NCBI GenBank assembly: GCA_964351495.1 | Contig: CAYGOC010000001.1 | Coordinates: forward strand, 124,001-188,000 | DNA from: CAYGOC01 sp964351495 | GTDB taxonomy: Bacteria > Chlamydiota > Chlamydiia > Chlamydiales > SM23-39 | Reading direction: 5' to 3' | DNA length: 64,000 bases | Part shown: positions 9,614 to 17,379 of the stretch, piece after piece | Layout: each line of letters starts with the position of its first letter | How positions within the stretch are numbered: the first letter of the stretch is position 1 | Translations under genes and position numbers: made by a program | Notes under the pieces: generated by a model | Databases searched by the model: none | Told to the model about the DNA's origin: nothing | Seen by the model: only the letters and a program-made list of their open reading frames with translations

Positions 9614-9685
9614 TGCCCAGAATAGGAATTGAACCTACGACCGCTTACTTACCATGCAAGTGCTCTACCACTGAGCTATCTGGGC
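9614..9685 (-). tRNA. trnT: tRNA-Thr (GGU)
   Basis: Minus-strand cloverleaf. The acceptor GCCCAGA pairs with UCUGGGC, discriminator A. The D-stem is GCUC/GAGC, and the anticodon stem CUUGC/GUAAG encloses loop AUGGUAA with anticodon GGU. The T-loop is UUCAAUU. It lies 42 bp upstream of tuf, the same position as in Chlamydia. Confidence 0.96.
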
Positions 9686-9707
9686 TTATGGTACTCACAA
9701 GCAGAAA

Positions 9708-9736
9708 AGTGTACTTTCGCAACCAAATTAAATCAA
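9708..9736 (-). promoter_or_regulatory. Probable sigma-66/70-type promoter for tRNA-Thr and tuf
   Basis: Minus-strand -35 box TTGATT (9731-9736), 17-base spacer, -10 box TACACT (9708-9713), about 22 bases before the tRNA-Thr 5' end. The boxes match 4/6 and 4/6 to consensus. Recognised by eye; not tested. Confidence 0.55.
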
Positions 9737-9767
9737 CTATTCTTCTCAAGGCTCCAGACAGAGCTAT

Positions 9768-9986
9768 TTATCTCTGCCGATATATAATCCGAGCTCTGCT
9801 CAAATCATAAGGAGACATTTCTACCGTAACCACATCCCCAGCATAGACTCGGATATTTCTTACCCGCATTTTCCCACAAAGATGCGCCACTACCTTCATC
9901 CCGTTTTCTAAAACCACCCGAAAGTGCATATTTGGCAAAAGCTCTTCCACCTTGCCATCAATCTTAACTGTCTCTTCTTTAGCCAT
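9768..9986 (-). CDS. infA: Translation initiation factor IF-1
   Basis: IF-1 binds the ribosomal A site during initiation. The 72-residue core begins MAKEETVKIDGKVEELLPNM and contains FRVVLENGMKVVAHLCGKMR and GDVVTVEMSPYDLSRARI, an S1-like OB fold. The same frame stays open upstream to a GTG at 10106 that has a strong GGGGAGG ribosome binding site, so a 40-residue N-terminal extension is possible. I chose the ATG at 9986 because all IF-1 proteins I know start here. A promoter-like pair lies inside the extension. Confidence 0.93.
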   Translation of the reverse strand: MAKEETVKIDGKVEELLPNMHFRVVLENGMKVVAHLCGKMRVRNIRVYAGDVVTVEMSPYDLSRARIIYRQR

Positions 9987-10055
9987 AAGGAAGTAAAAGG
10001 AACCCTTTGTTTGGTTATCGCGTCTTTGCGGATAAAAAATATAATGTTGGAACCG

Positions 10056-10085
10056 AGTATAGAATACAAGTGGGTTTCTAAGCAA
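10056..10085 (-). promoter_or_regulatory. Possible promoter for infA
   Basis: Minus-strand TTGCTT (10080-10085), 18-base spacer, TATACT (10056-10061). This would start transcription near 10048, inside the possible N-terminal extension, favouring the short IF-1. Matches are 4/6 and 5/6; weak evidence. Confidence 0.35.
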
Positions 10086-10203
10086 ATTTTTTAGAAAAAA
10101 TCTCACAAAAATTTCCTCCCCTATCTTTTCTGAAAAATTTTCTTATTCTTTTAAAAACTAGTTTTGTTGCTAGGAATTTCTCTTTTTGGGTAGGATGTCT
10201 TTC

Positions 10204-10626
10204 ATGAATTTAGAATCTAAAATCAAATCTTTAAAAGAACTCTTTTCAGAAGCTCTTTCTAAAGAGAAAATTTATCAAAAAATAATTCAACTGGGGCATC
10301 TTCTCCCTGCCTTTTCTGCTGTTTTAAAAACAGAAGAAAACCTCGTAAAGGGCTGTCAAAGCAGAACATACCTTCACTCTGTTTTTCAAGAAGGTACAGT
10401 CTTTTTTACAGGAACCTCTGACGCTTTGATCTCTTCTGGTCTAATTTATATTTTGACTTACGTCTTTAATGGAGAATCCCCTGAAACGGTTATTCAAGAA
10501 AAAGCTTTTTTTTTAGAAGAAATCGGCATTTCTTCCTCTCTTTCTTTAAATCGCTCTAACGGTCTTTCTCAAATGCTCTTGCATATGAAAAAAAGAGCTC
10601 TTTTAGCACTTACCCCTGCTTTTTAA
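10204..10626 (+). CDS. sufE: SufE-type cysteine desulfurase activator
   Basis: SufE accepts the persulfide sulfur from SufS and passes it to the SufBCD scaffold for Fe-S cluster assembly. The active cysteine lies in LVKGCQSRTYL; length (140 residues) and C-terminal helical region fit. In-frame starts exist at 10186 (TTG) and 10195, but ATG 10204 has AGGA at eight bases upstream and gives a normal N-terminus (MNLESKIKSLKELF). No other suf gene is in the window. Its stop shares the bases TTAA (10623-10626) with the convergent permease gene. Confidence 0.85.
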   Translation: MNLESKIKSLKELFSEALSKEKIYQKIIQLGHLLPAFSAVLKTEENLVKGCQSRTYLHSVFQEGTVFFTGTSDALISSGLIYILTYVFNGESPETVIQEKAFFLEEIGISSSLSLNRSNGLSQMLLHMKKRALLALTPAF

Positions 10627-11831
10627 AGAAAAATTTTAATCTGCCAAAAAATTACCCATAAAGAAAAAAGAAGAGCGAGGAGCAATAAAAACTTTCCCCC
10701 TCTTACGTGAAAAGAGCTTTTTCTTTTTTGTAAGTACCTTCCTGAAAAAATCAAAGATACAGGAAGAACTCCTCCTAAAAGAGCATCCCCAAATCCTCCG
10801 GTAATTTCTAGTGCATACCGAAATGCCTTAGGAAAAAAAATAGCCAAGGAAACGGAAGGGACCACAACAAGAAGCCCTAAAATTAATTTTTGCCTACCTT
10901 TCTTGCTCAACCGAAAAGAGTCAGCTAAAAAATCAAATAACCCCAGACCGATTCCCAAATAAGAAGTTACAATAGCGAAAAACGCAAACGCATCCGAGAA
11001 AAAAAGCAAATAGGGGTGCTCTACTTTTTTCCTAAAAGGTTCTGTTGCAGGCTTTCCCTCTTCAAAAGCCTCTAAAAGCCCCCCTTTTCCCTCATGAGGA
11101 ACCGTCCCTAAAACAATCCACTCCCAAATTAGATACATAATAAGAGGAATAAAGGTACCCCAAAAAAGCGCTTTTTTAAGCACCTTTTTATCCCTTTTTA
11201 CGTAAGAGACCACGGTGGGGATAATCATTTGATAACTAAAAACCGTCAGTAAAATAGGAAAGGCTGTAAAAACTTTAGAAACAGAGCTTCTCTGTAAAAG
11301 AGAAAAGCTTACATTAGATATCCCAAAACCTGAAAGCCCCACATAGGCACCTATCATAGCTACCACTAAAATAGCGTTTATTCTTCCTATAAATTGAGTG
11401 CCTAAAAGGAAAAGACTCCCAAAGCTAAGTGTAAAGAAAAAAATAGACCCCAAGTAAGAAAGGTTCTGTTTAAAAAACGTCTCTCCCATTCCTTGAAAAA
11501 GAAGACCCCCTCCCGTAGTGTACGCTACTAAAGAGGCGTAGCCCATAAAAATAAAAAGACCAAAACTAAAGACTTTTCCAAATCTTCCCAAAAGTCTCTC
11601 TGACATGGTCATGATATGGACCCCTTCTTCCATCCAAAGAGCCACCTCCACGTAAAAAAGGCCCGTTATGTACATGAAAAGCCAACAAAGAAGTAAAGAA
11701 AATAAAGAAGGAATAAACCCCGCAGCAGAGGTGTCTATAGGAAGAGCAAGCATCCCTCCTCCTACACAAGTTCCCGCCACTAAAAGAGTCGAACCGAAAA
11801 GATGGTGTTTATTCTTTATCCAGGAAAGCAT
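10623..11831 (-). CDS. tyrP: Aromatic amino acid permease of the TyrP/Mtr type
   Basis: Inner-membrane importer with about 11 hydrophobic segments. The N-terminus HLFGSTLLVAGTCVGGGMLA is the typical first helix of hydroxy/aromatic amino acid permeases, with the GxxxGGGMLALP pattern. About 402 residues from the ATG at 11831; an in-frame start at 11867 would add 12 residues without support. Chlamydiae carry tyrP copies thought to import tyrosine or tryptophan. The substrate is an inference from the family. It ends convergently on sufE, sharing stop-codon bases. Confidence 0.82.
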   Translation of the reverse strand: MLSWIKNKHHLFGSTLLVAGTCVGGGMLALPIDTSAAGFIPSLFSLLLCWLFMYITGLFYVEVALWMEEGVHIMTMSERLLGRFGKVFSFGLFIFMGYASLVAYTTGGGLLFQGMGETFFKQNLSYLGSIFFFTLSFGSLFLLGTQFIGRINAILVVAMIGAYVGLSGFGISNVSFSLLQRSSVSKVFTAFPILLTVFSYQMIIPTVVSYVKRDKKVLKKALFWGTFIPLIMYLIWEWIVLGTVPHEGKGGLLEAFEEGKPATEPFRKKVEHPYLLFFSDAFAFFAIVTSYLGIGLGLFDFLADSFRLSKKGRQKLILGLLVVVPSVSLAIFFPKAFRYALEITGGFGDALLGGVLPVSLIFSGRYLQKRKSSFHVRGGKFLLLLALLFSLWVIFWQIKIFL

Positions 11832-11896
11832 TCTTTCATGATAACTTCTTTCCCCAAAAACCCCCAAGACAAAAGAGCCTTCTCAAATCAAAAAAC

Positions 11897-12493
11897 TCAT
11901 TTAGGAATTTCTTTTTTCTCTTCTTCAGGGCTACAAAACTCCCAATCACTTCCAACTTCAACGTTATCGGGGTCTTCAGGGCTACAAAACTCCCAATGCC
12001 CAATAGGCTCCTGATCTTCTTGTCCCACAAACTCCAAGTCTTCTTCTGTAAAAGATAAAAGAAAAAAGGAAGCGGCTACCTTATCGTTTTCTAAGATAAT
12101 CCCTTCTGATATAAGGGAAGTTCCTCTAAGGGCTTCTTCTATACATTGCCGGGGTTCTAATCCTACTTGATCTCTTTTATTTTCCTCAGATTTTATAACA
12201 AAATCGCCTCTTGAACAAAGAAGTAGATCTACATACTTCTCGTGCATGGTTTTCATAGCTTGTAAAGCCAGCTCCTGAGTTTTAGAAGAACAGTCTGCTA
12301 AAATCTCTTTAGCCTTTGTTATACGGGAACGGTCTAGAGTCTTTTCTAAATGAGGGGGCTCGTTTTCCAAAATATAGACAGCTATACTCCCAAAGTACTC
12401 CTTTTTCTTCTTAAAATTATAGATCTCTCTTCCAGATCCATCTTGCATAAATATGGCATACTTCAATTCTGGTGGTAGAGCTTTAACTGACAT
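11897..12493 (-). CDS. Hypothetical protein with duplicated WEFCSPE motif
   Basis: No family recognised. About 198 residues from the ATG at 12493, chosen because AAGGGG lies nine bases upstream; an ATG at 12502 sits too close to that site. The protein is soluble and charged, with a helical middle (SSKTQELALQAMKTMHEKYV). The C-terminal 40 residues contain HWEFCSPEDPD and then DWEFCSPEEEK, a 17-residue tandem duplication. It is flanked by tyrP and the MFS gene, so a lineage-specific accessory gene is likely. Confidence 0.7.
   Translation of the reverse strand: MSVKALPPELKYAIFMQDGSGREIYNFKKKKEYFGSIAVYILENEPPHLEKTLDRSRITKAKEILADCSSKTQELALQAMKTMHEKYVDLLLCSRGDFVIKSEENKRDQVGLEPRQCIEEALRGTSLISEGIILENDKVAASFFLLSFTEEDLEFVGQEDQEPIGHWEFCSPEDPDNVEVGSDWEFCSPEEEKKEIPK
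11922..11997 (-). repeat. Two 25-bp direct repeats inside the hypothetical gene
   Basis: Identical 25-bp copies at 11922-11946 and 11973-11997, period 51 bp (17 codons). They encode the duplicated WEFCSPE motif at the C-terminus. In-frame expansion by tandem duplication is the simple explanation. Confidence 0.85.
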
Positions 12494-12628
12494 CTTTTGC
12501 ATCCCCTTTTTTATAAAAACTGGAGGAGGGTATCAAATATTCCGTTTTGCTGTAATCAAAAAGTGCTTATCGATACAATTTTGTCTAAAAGTACCGGCCT
12601 GCTTTTCTTGTCTTTTTCTACTCTAGGA

Positions 12629-13825
12629 CTAGGAGCTGAATCTTGAAGAGTTGTCCCGAAAAAAATAAAAGAAAAAAGAAAGAATAATACCACAACAAAG
12701 AAGAGAACTGAGCTCCAAAGAGGTGTCCGGCAAAACTGCTATCACAAAGCTAATAAAGGCTCCTACAATAGTAGCTATTAAAAAATAGACAGAAGCGGTA
12801 AAGCCCTCTTTAGAAGAAGAGGCTAAAAAGCTCTCTTTTACTAAAGGAGCAGAACTAATTCCCACTCCTAGCGCGTAGATTCCCATAAAAAAGAGAAGAG
12901 GAGAAATCGTAAGTTCTGAAAAAAGAGAAAGCATAAGAAGAGACAAGGCCCCTATAAAAGAAAAAATCATGCCTATATAAACGAGATAGGCCCTTCTTAT
13001 GACTTTTAGTAAAAAAGTAATAGAGCGAGCCCCTATAACAAATCCTATAAAAACAAATGCCTGTAAAATCCCAAACTTCTGAGGAGAATAACCAAAGTGG
13101 GTCATAATAATCTTGGGAGAGGCGCTAATCCAAAGAACCATTCCCCCATCTTGAAACGCAAAAGCAAGACACCTTAGAAAAAACCCTCTACAGCAAAGAG
13201 TTTTTCGATAGGACTTATAAATAGCTCTTATAGCCAGCGGATGCCTCTCTTTTTTGGAAAGGCTCTCCGGCATAACAAAAAAAAGTAGAAAAAGCGCCCC
13301 TAAAGCCCATAAAAAAATCACCAAAAAAATGAGTCTCCACGAGCCAAAAAGGAGAATCCAGGAGCCAATTAAAGGACCCAGCATAGGGGAAGCCACGGCC
13401 GCAGTAGAGGTCCACGTCAAAATAAGCGTAGCTTTATGATCTCCATACAAAGAGTGAATGGAGGCATATCCTGCTATCATAATAGATCCAACAGAAAAGC
13501 CTTGTAGCATCCTAGCAAAAAAAAGGGTCCAAAAAGAATCTGCCAAAGAACAACTTATAGTGCCTATAAGGAATAAAATCCCCCCTATTAAAAGGACAGG
13601 TCTTCTCCCATAAGAGTCGGTAAAAGGAGCTAGCACAAGCTGTGAAAGAGAAAGACCTAAAAGCCAGCTTGTGATGGTCTCTTGAAGCGTATCAAAACTT
13701 CTACCGAGTTCTTTAGAGATAACCAAAAGAGCAGGTAGATACATGTCCGTGGAAAGGTTCCCGGAAAACTCATATAAAATAAAAAAAAAAGGAAAAAGAG
13801 CTAGCTTAAAAGCACTTTTTTTCAT
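12629..13825 (-). CDS. MFS transporter of the Bcr/CflA drug-resistance type
   Basis: 398 residues with about 12 membrane segments. The N-terminus NLSTDMYLPALLVISKELG with the later DSYGRRPVLLIGGILFLIG motif (loop 2-3) and FARMLQGFSVGSIMIAGYAS are typical of Bcr/CflA multidrug exporters of the inner membrane. Its start overlaps the stop of the SET-domain gene by ATGA, so the two are translated from one transcript. Substrate unknown. A long A-tract near the N-terminal codons could be slippage-prone. Confidence 0.85.
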   Translation of the reverse strand: MKKSAFKLALFPFFFILYEFSGNLSTDMYLPALLVISKELGRSFDTLQETITSWLLGLSLSQLVLAPFTDSYGRRPVLLIGGILFLIGTISCSLADSFWTLFFARMLQGFSVGSIMIAGYASIHSLYGDHKATLILTWTSTAAVASPMLGPLIGSWILLFGSWRLIFLVIFLWALGALFLLFFVMPESLSKKERHPLAIRAIYKSYRKTLCCRGFFLRCLAFAFQDGGMVLWISASPKIIMTHFGYSPQKFGILQAFVFIGFVIGARSITFLLKVIRRAYLVYIGMIFSFIGALSLLMLSLFSELTISPLLFFMGIYALGVGISSAPLVKESFLASSSKEGFTASVYFLIATIVGAFISFVIAVLPDTSLELSSLLCCGIILSFFFYFFRDNSSRFSS

Positions 13826-14412
13826 AAAACAACGTCTTCTTCACTCCAATAGTCATCCCCATAAGAGTACAAAAGTTGCTCTCCTTTTTTTACCCCTTTG
13901 GATCCGGTTGTATAGATGATTCTGGGACCTTCCGGAAGATAGTACTCCCAAGCAATCACGTTTCCTTTTTCTGAGTGGTTCATGAAACGACACCAATTTG
14001 CTTTTTTTTCCGCATCTATCGAATATTTAGGAAAGTCTTGAAATGTGAAGGTGCTTTTATTGTGAAGACCTATCGTAGAGTCTTTCGTTAAAACCCCGGC
14101 ATAGTGGTTTAAAATTACATATTTTCCTATATCTTGCGAAGCAAAAACTCCGTAACCCATTCGCTTACTGATAAAGCGAATAGCAATTTTTTTACAAAAG
14201 GGAAGGTCTGTTTTCAGCTTTTTAAAACGGGTAAAAAACCCGGAAAACTGCTTTTTGCGAGTAGGGCTTAGCTTGTTTTTATTAGGAGAGTAAAAGGCTT
14301 TCCAAGCTTTTTCAAATCCCTTTTGAAACTTAGGATCTATTTCAACATTACTAATGTATCGTATCTTCGTCTGAATGTGAAAAATCTTTTTAAATGTAGG
14401 ATCATACTGCAT
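13822..14412 (-). CDS. SET-domain lysine methyltransferase, candidate host-directed effector
   Basis: SET enzymes transfer methyl from S-adenosylmethionine to lysine. Motifs seen: RMGYGVFASQDIGKYV (SAM-binding GxG), WCRFMNHSEKGN (NHS), and GEQLLYSYGDDYW (catalytic tyrosine). Length 196 residues, near that of the chlamydial SET protein NUE (CT737 as I recall), reported to be secreted and to methylate histones. The N-terminal 75 residues are basic. An in-frame TGA lies just upstream, so ATG 14412 is the first start. It overlaps the MFS gene by ATGA. Secretion is inferred from the family, not seen. Confidence 0.85.
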   Translation of the reverse strand: MQYDPTFKKIFHIQTKIRYISNVEIDPKFQKGFEKAWKAFYSPNKNKLSPTRKKQFSGFFTRFKKLKTDLPFCKKIAIRFISKRMGYGVFASQDIGKYVILNHYAGVLTKDSTIGLHNKSTFTFQDFPKYSIDAEKKANWCRFMNHSEKGNVIAWEYYLPEGPRIIYTTGSKGVKKGEQLLYSYGDDYWSEEDVVL

Positions 14413-14463
14413 ACAAATTCAGACATATAAAAAGCTCCCTTTTTCTTCAAAGCTTTTAATCTC

Positions 14464-15495
14464 TCAAACAAAATCAGGAAATACTTCCCTACCCACAAAA
14501 AACATACTTTCCAATACACTTTCTATACTAAAAGCAACCAAATCGACAGCTAATGAAAACCCGCCTGTCGTATTTCTTTGACAGGTATAGACAACGTTTT
14601 TGGAAGTTGAACATGCATGAGGTACCTGCATCTGGCTTTTTCCCAACACAGGTAAACCATTTTTTACAGCCTGTTCAAACAAGCTCATAATTCTTTTAAG
14701 TAGTGTAACAGGGTAAGGTAATACAGGAACCTCTAAGGAAGGGTTTTTTGCTATTTCATGGAGTTCGCTGCTTTCAGAAGAAAAAGAAAGCCTTCTTACA
14801 GACTCTCCCCCGAAATCACTATTTGTGTCCTCAAAATCACTAACATCTGCATACTCATCACTTTCCGGAAGACCTGTAACAGAAACACTATCTAAGGAGT
14901 CTCTTCTTATATTGTCTAGACTAAAGGGACTTCCTACGCTCGATATAGGAGGAGAAACACTAGACAAAGAACAAAAACTTCCATTTCCACTTAGCCTGTG
15001 TCCACTTAACCTGTCCACTCTTATTCTATTAGGAGAATTAGGAGCGCTTCGGGAAACTCTCGCAGCAGAAAAATCAGGAGTTAGACTAAAATTAGGAGAA
15101 GAAAGTCCACCATTTTCATCTGGGAGCAGATCCCGAGTATTAATAAAAACAGGATCCTCTTCAGAGACATGGCGCTCTTCGTTAGGTACATTAATAAAAG
15201 GAGAATTCCCCGGAGAATTTTCCAGAGAATGATTTATATCTTCAAAACCTCCCGGAGAGTCTGGTAGGCTCACTATAACGGGATCCTCTTCAGAGACAGA
15301 GCTCTCTTCGTGAGTTACATTAATATGAGTTACATTAATAAAAGGAGAATTCCCCGGAGAATTTTTCAGAGAATGATTTATATCTTCAAAACCTCCCGGA
15401 GAGTCTGGTAGGCTCACCATAACGGGATCCTCTTCAGAAATATCCCCTAAATTAACCCAATCTGGATCACTTCTAGGAGTAATAAGTGGTGTCAT
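14464..15495 (-). CDS. Serine/proline-rich protein with 48-residue repeats
   Basis: No known family. 343 residues. Two near-identical 48-residue repeats and a partial third, each opening SEEDPV and containing LPDSPGGFEDINHSL and NSPGNSPFINV, occupy roughly residues 18-125. A Ser-rich, apparently disordered stretch follows. A C-terminal part of about 100 residues is more ordered (LLKRIMSLFEQAVKNG, CQRNTTGGFSLAVDLVAFSI). No signal peptide or clear membrane helix. Starts with AGGAGGG upstream and overlaps the Inc-like gene by ATGA. The composition resembles type III-secreted effectors; that is inference. Confidence 0.75.
   Translation of the reverse strand: MTPLITPRSDPDWVNLGDISEEDPVMVSLPDSPGGFEDINHSLKNSPGNSPFINVTHINVTHEESSVSEEDPVIVSLPDSPGGFEDINHSLENSPGNSPFINVPNEERHVSEEDPVFINTRDLLPDENGGLSSPNFSLTPDFSAARVSRSAPNSPNRIRVDRLSGHRLSGNGSFCSLSSVSPPISSVGSPFSLDNIRRDSLDSVSVTGLPESDEYADVSDFEDTNSDFGGESVRRLSFSSESSELHEIAKNPSLEVPVLPYPVTLLKRIMSLFEQAVKNGLPVLGKSQMQVPHACSTSKNVVYTCQRNTTGGFSLAVDLVAFSIESVLESMFFVGREVFPDFV
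15187..15438 (-). repeat. Tandem 108-bp repeat (144-bp period) in the serine-rich gene
   Basis: Copies at 15187-15294 and 15331-15438 differ at about two bases. The 144-bp period equals 48 codons. Within the spacer a short unit (gttacattaat) is itself duplicated near 15314-15338. The near identity indicates a recent duplication or gene-internal conversion. Confidence 0.85.
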
Positions 15496-15821
15496 ACATC
15501 CCTCCTATCCTCTCCTTTATTTCCGTCTCCTGCAAAGAAAACTCGAAAAAATATCGATCCAACCAACAAAACAAAACAGCCAACAGGATGTTGTCGAACA
15601 AAGTGCGCAAGAAAATACCCTGTATAGGCACCTGCTACTAAAGAAAGCCCTTCGAAAAACTTTACTATAGAGCTCTCTGCAAGAGTTAAGGGTCTATTTC
15701 CTCCTTCTTTACAAGAAACTTCTCTGGGAGAAAGCTCTCCTGTATCATCTACATCTCTGTAATCGTTTTGTCTATTATTATGAGGACCCCTATTAGGATC
15801 ACAAACACAACTGCCACTCAT
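15492..15821 (-). CDS. Small Inc-like membrane protein with bilobed hydrophobic domain
   Basis: 109 residues from the ATG at 15821, chosen over 15875 because AAGGAG lies eight bases upstream. The polar N-terminus has two cysteines (MSGSCVCDPN). Two hydrophobic helices follow, FFEGLSLVAGAYTGYFLAHF and GCFVLLVGSIFFRVFFAG, joined by the short loop VRQHPV. A short charged tail ends it. Closely paired hydrophobic segments are the hallmark of chlamydial inclusion-membrane proteins. Co-transcribed with the repeat protein. No homologue is recognised. Confidence 0.65.
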   Translation of the reverse strand: MSGSCVCDPNRGPHNNRQNDYRDVDDTGELSPREVSCKEGGNRPLTLAESSIVKFFEGLSLVAGAYTGYFLAHFVRQHPVGCFVLLVGSIFFRVFFAGDGNKGEDRRDV

Positions 15822-15900
15822 AAAAAAACTCCTTCTAAAATTTTTTTTTGAAGCTACTTTAAAGAGCGCCTTCATTTATTTCAAAAAAAAATTTCACTAT

Positions 15901-17304
15901 CTATAAAAACCAGAAAAAAAAGAGAGAAAAAGCTATGAGAGTAGGAAAAAAAGCTCCTAAAAATAGATACAAAGAAGAGATCCCCTTTTTGAAGTAGGGT
16001 TGTAAAATAACATAGCCTGCAGGATTAGGAGCATTCGCTATTACGGTAAGCCCTCCCCCTGCTAAAATACCACTCATAACAGCATACTTTAACGCTAAAG
16101 ACCAGTTGGGAACTAAAGAGGTTAAATAAGCTATAGCAGCATTATCGTTAAAAGCAGTTAAAACAGTCCCTAAAAACATAACCGATCCTGCTTTTAGGTC
16201 TTGCAGAAGAGGAACAATCCACCACCCTTGTACTCCTGTGTGAATTACAAGCCCCCCCAAAAAAAAGCCCACCAAAAGAGGCTTTTTCAAATGGTTCTCA
16301 TATTGATGCGCTTTTGTAGCTTGTATAAACCCGAGTAAAAGAAGATAACTAGAAATAAAAACAGCAGGATAATGAGCATGTATTACAACCCAAATCACAA
16401 AAGTAAGGTGAACTATTACAATCCAAAAAGGGATCTTAACCCCTTTTTTATCTTCTTCTTTATTTTGATTCCAAAGAGAGATGCTCTCTTTTTGCAAAAG
16501 GGTTAGCTGTTTTTTAAAAAGAAAAAAATACAAAGAAGAAGATAGCAAAATAGCAAAAAAAGCCTTGATTCCAAAAAGGGTAAAAACAAGCCAAGAACCC
16601 CAGTTCCAACATTTAGATACAATCAAAAGAGGAGGAGCCGCAAAGTTGGTTAAAGCTCCTCCTATAGATATATTTACAAATAAAAGAGCTAACGTAGCGT
16701 AAGCTAGAGAATTAGAGGGCTTATATTGATAGAACTTTTTTCCCAGCAAAACCGCGCTTAAAGTCATAGCTCCCGCTTCTGTAATAAAAGAGCCTAAAAG
16801 AGGACCTATGATCAAAATAGCAAGCCACCACCCCTTTATCTTTCCTCCAAAAATCCCGGCTACAAAGTGCAAAACCTTTTCCGCAAGCTCTACAACAGGT
16901 CTGGTAGAAGTCAAGCTCATAATCACAACCACAAAAAGAGCTTCTGCAAAATCTCGGGTGCTAATGTAATCTAGACTTGTCTTCCAATTAAAAAAGAAGG
17001 CTATCGTGAAAAAAAGCGGTATAGCCCATAAGCCAAAGATTACCTCTACTTCCCCCAAAAAATAAAGAATCTCTACTACAAAAGAGCGAAAAGAACCTTC
17101 TTTTACCCCCTTTTTTTCTAGCTTTTTCGCAAATCGGGTAATTCTATTAGCTAAAAAAGTGTGCACAATAGCTAAAAAAAAGAGACAAAAAGAGACAATA
17201 TGAAAGGTATCGCTGGTCAACTTCTCTAAAGGGAGAACACTGGGAGGCTTCTTTATAAAACTGTCTACCTCACAAAGGGAACTTATTAAAGAAGAAAGCA
17301 ACAA
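15901..17304 (-). CDS. Putative Na+/H+ antiporter (chlamydial/NhaD-like family)
   Basis: 467 residues, about 12 membrane segments. Features include IGPLLGSFITEAGAMTLSAV, GALTNFAAPPLLIVSKCWNW and TVLTAFNDNAAIAYLTSLVP followed by GGGLTVIANAPNPAGYVIL, typical of the putative Na+/H+ antiporter family (Pfam PF07399 as I recall), which belongs to the ion transporter superfamily. The conserved Asn/Asp-rich discontinuous helices suggest cation-proton exchange at the inner membrane. No partner subunit nearby. Confidence 0.75.
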   Translation of the reverse strand: MLLSSLISSLCEVDSFIKKPPSVLPLEKLTSDTFHIVSFCLFFLAIVHTFLANRITRFAKKLEKKGVKEGSFRSFVVEILYFLGEVEVIFGLWAIPLFFTIAFFFNWKTSLDYISTRDFAEALFVVVIMSLTSTRPVVELAEKVLHFVAGIFGGKIKGWWLAILIIGPLLGSFITEAGAMTLSAVLLGKKFYQYKPSNSLAYATLALLFVNISIGGALTNFAAPPLLIVSKCWNWGSWLVFTLFGIKAFFAILLSSSLYFFLFKKQLTLLQKESISLWNQNKEEDKKGVKIPFWIVIVHLTFVIWVVIHAHYPAVFISSYLLLLGFIQATKAHQYENHLKKPLLVGFFLGGLVIHTGVQGWWIVPLLQDLKAGSVMFLGTVLTAFNDNAAIAYLTSLVPNWSLALKYAVMSGILAGGGLTVIANAPNPAGYVILQPYFKKGISSLYLFLGAFFPTLIAFSLFFFWFL

Positions 17305-17379
17305 AAAGGCCTCTTAGGTAGATTCTCTTAAAAACCCTCTGTATACCAGTCTTATTTTTTTTTAAATGGGTTTCTTCCT

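Noticed and set aside
14337..14519. Short minus-strand frame overlapping the start of the SET gene, with AGGGAGC upstream
   Set aside because: It reads only about 30 codons from its best start, overlaps two real genes and has no family; possible leader peptide but unsupported.
15187..15438. Direct repeats as a mobile element or CRISPR
   Set aside because: Only two copies, in frame inside a coding sequence, no spacers, no transposase or terminal inverted repeats.
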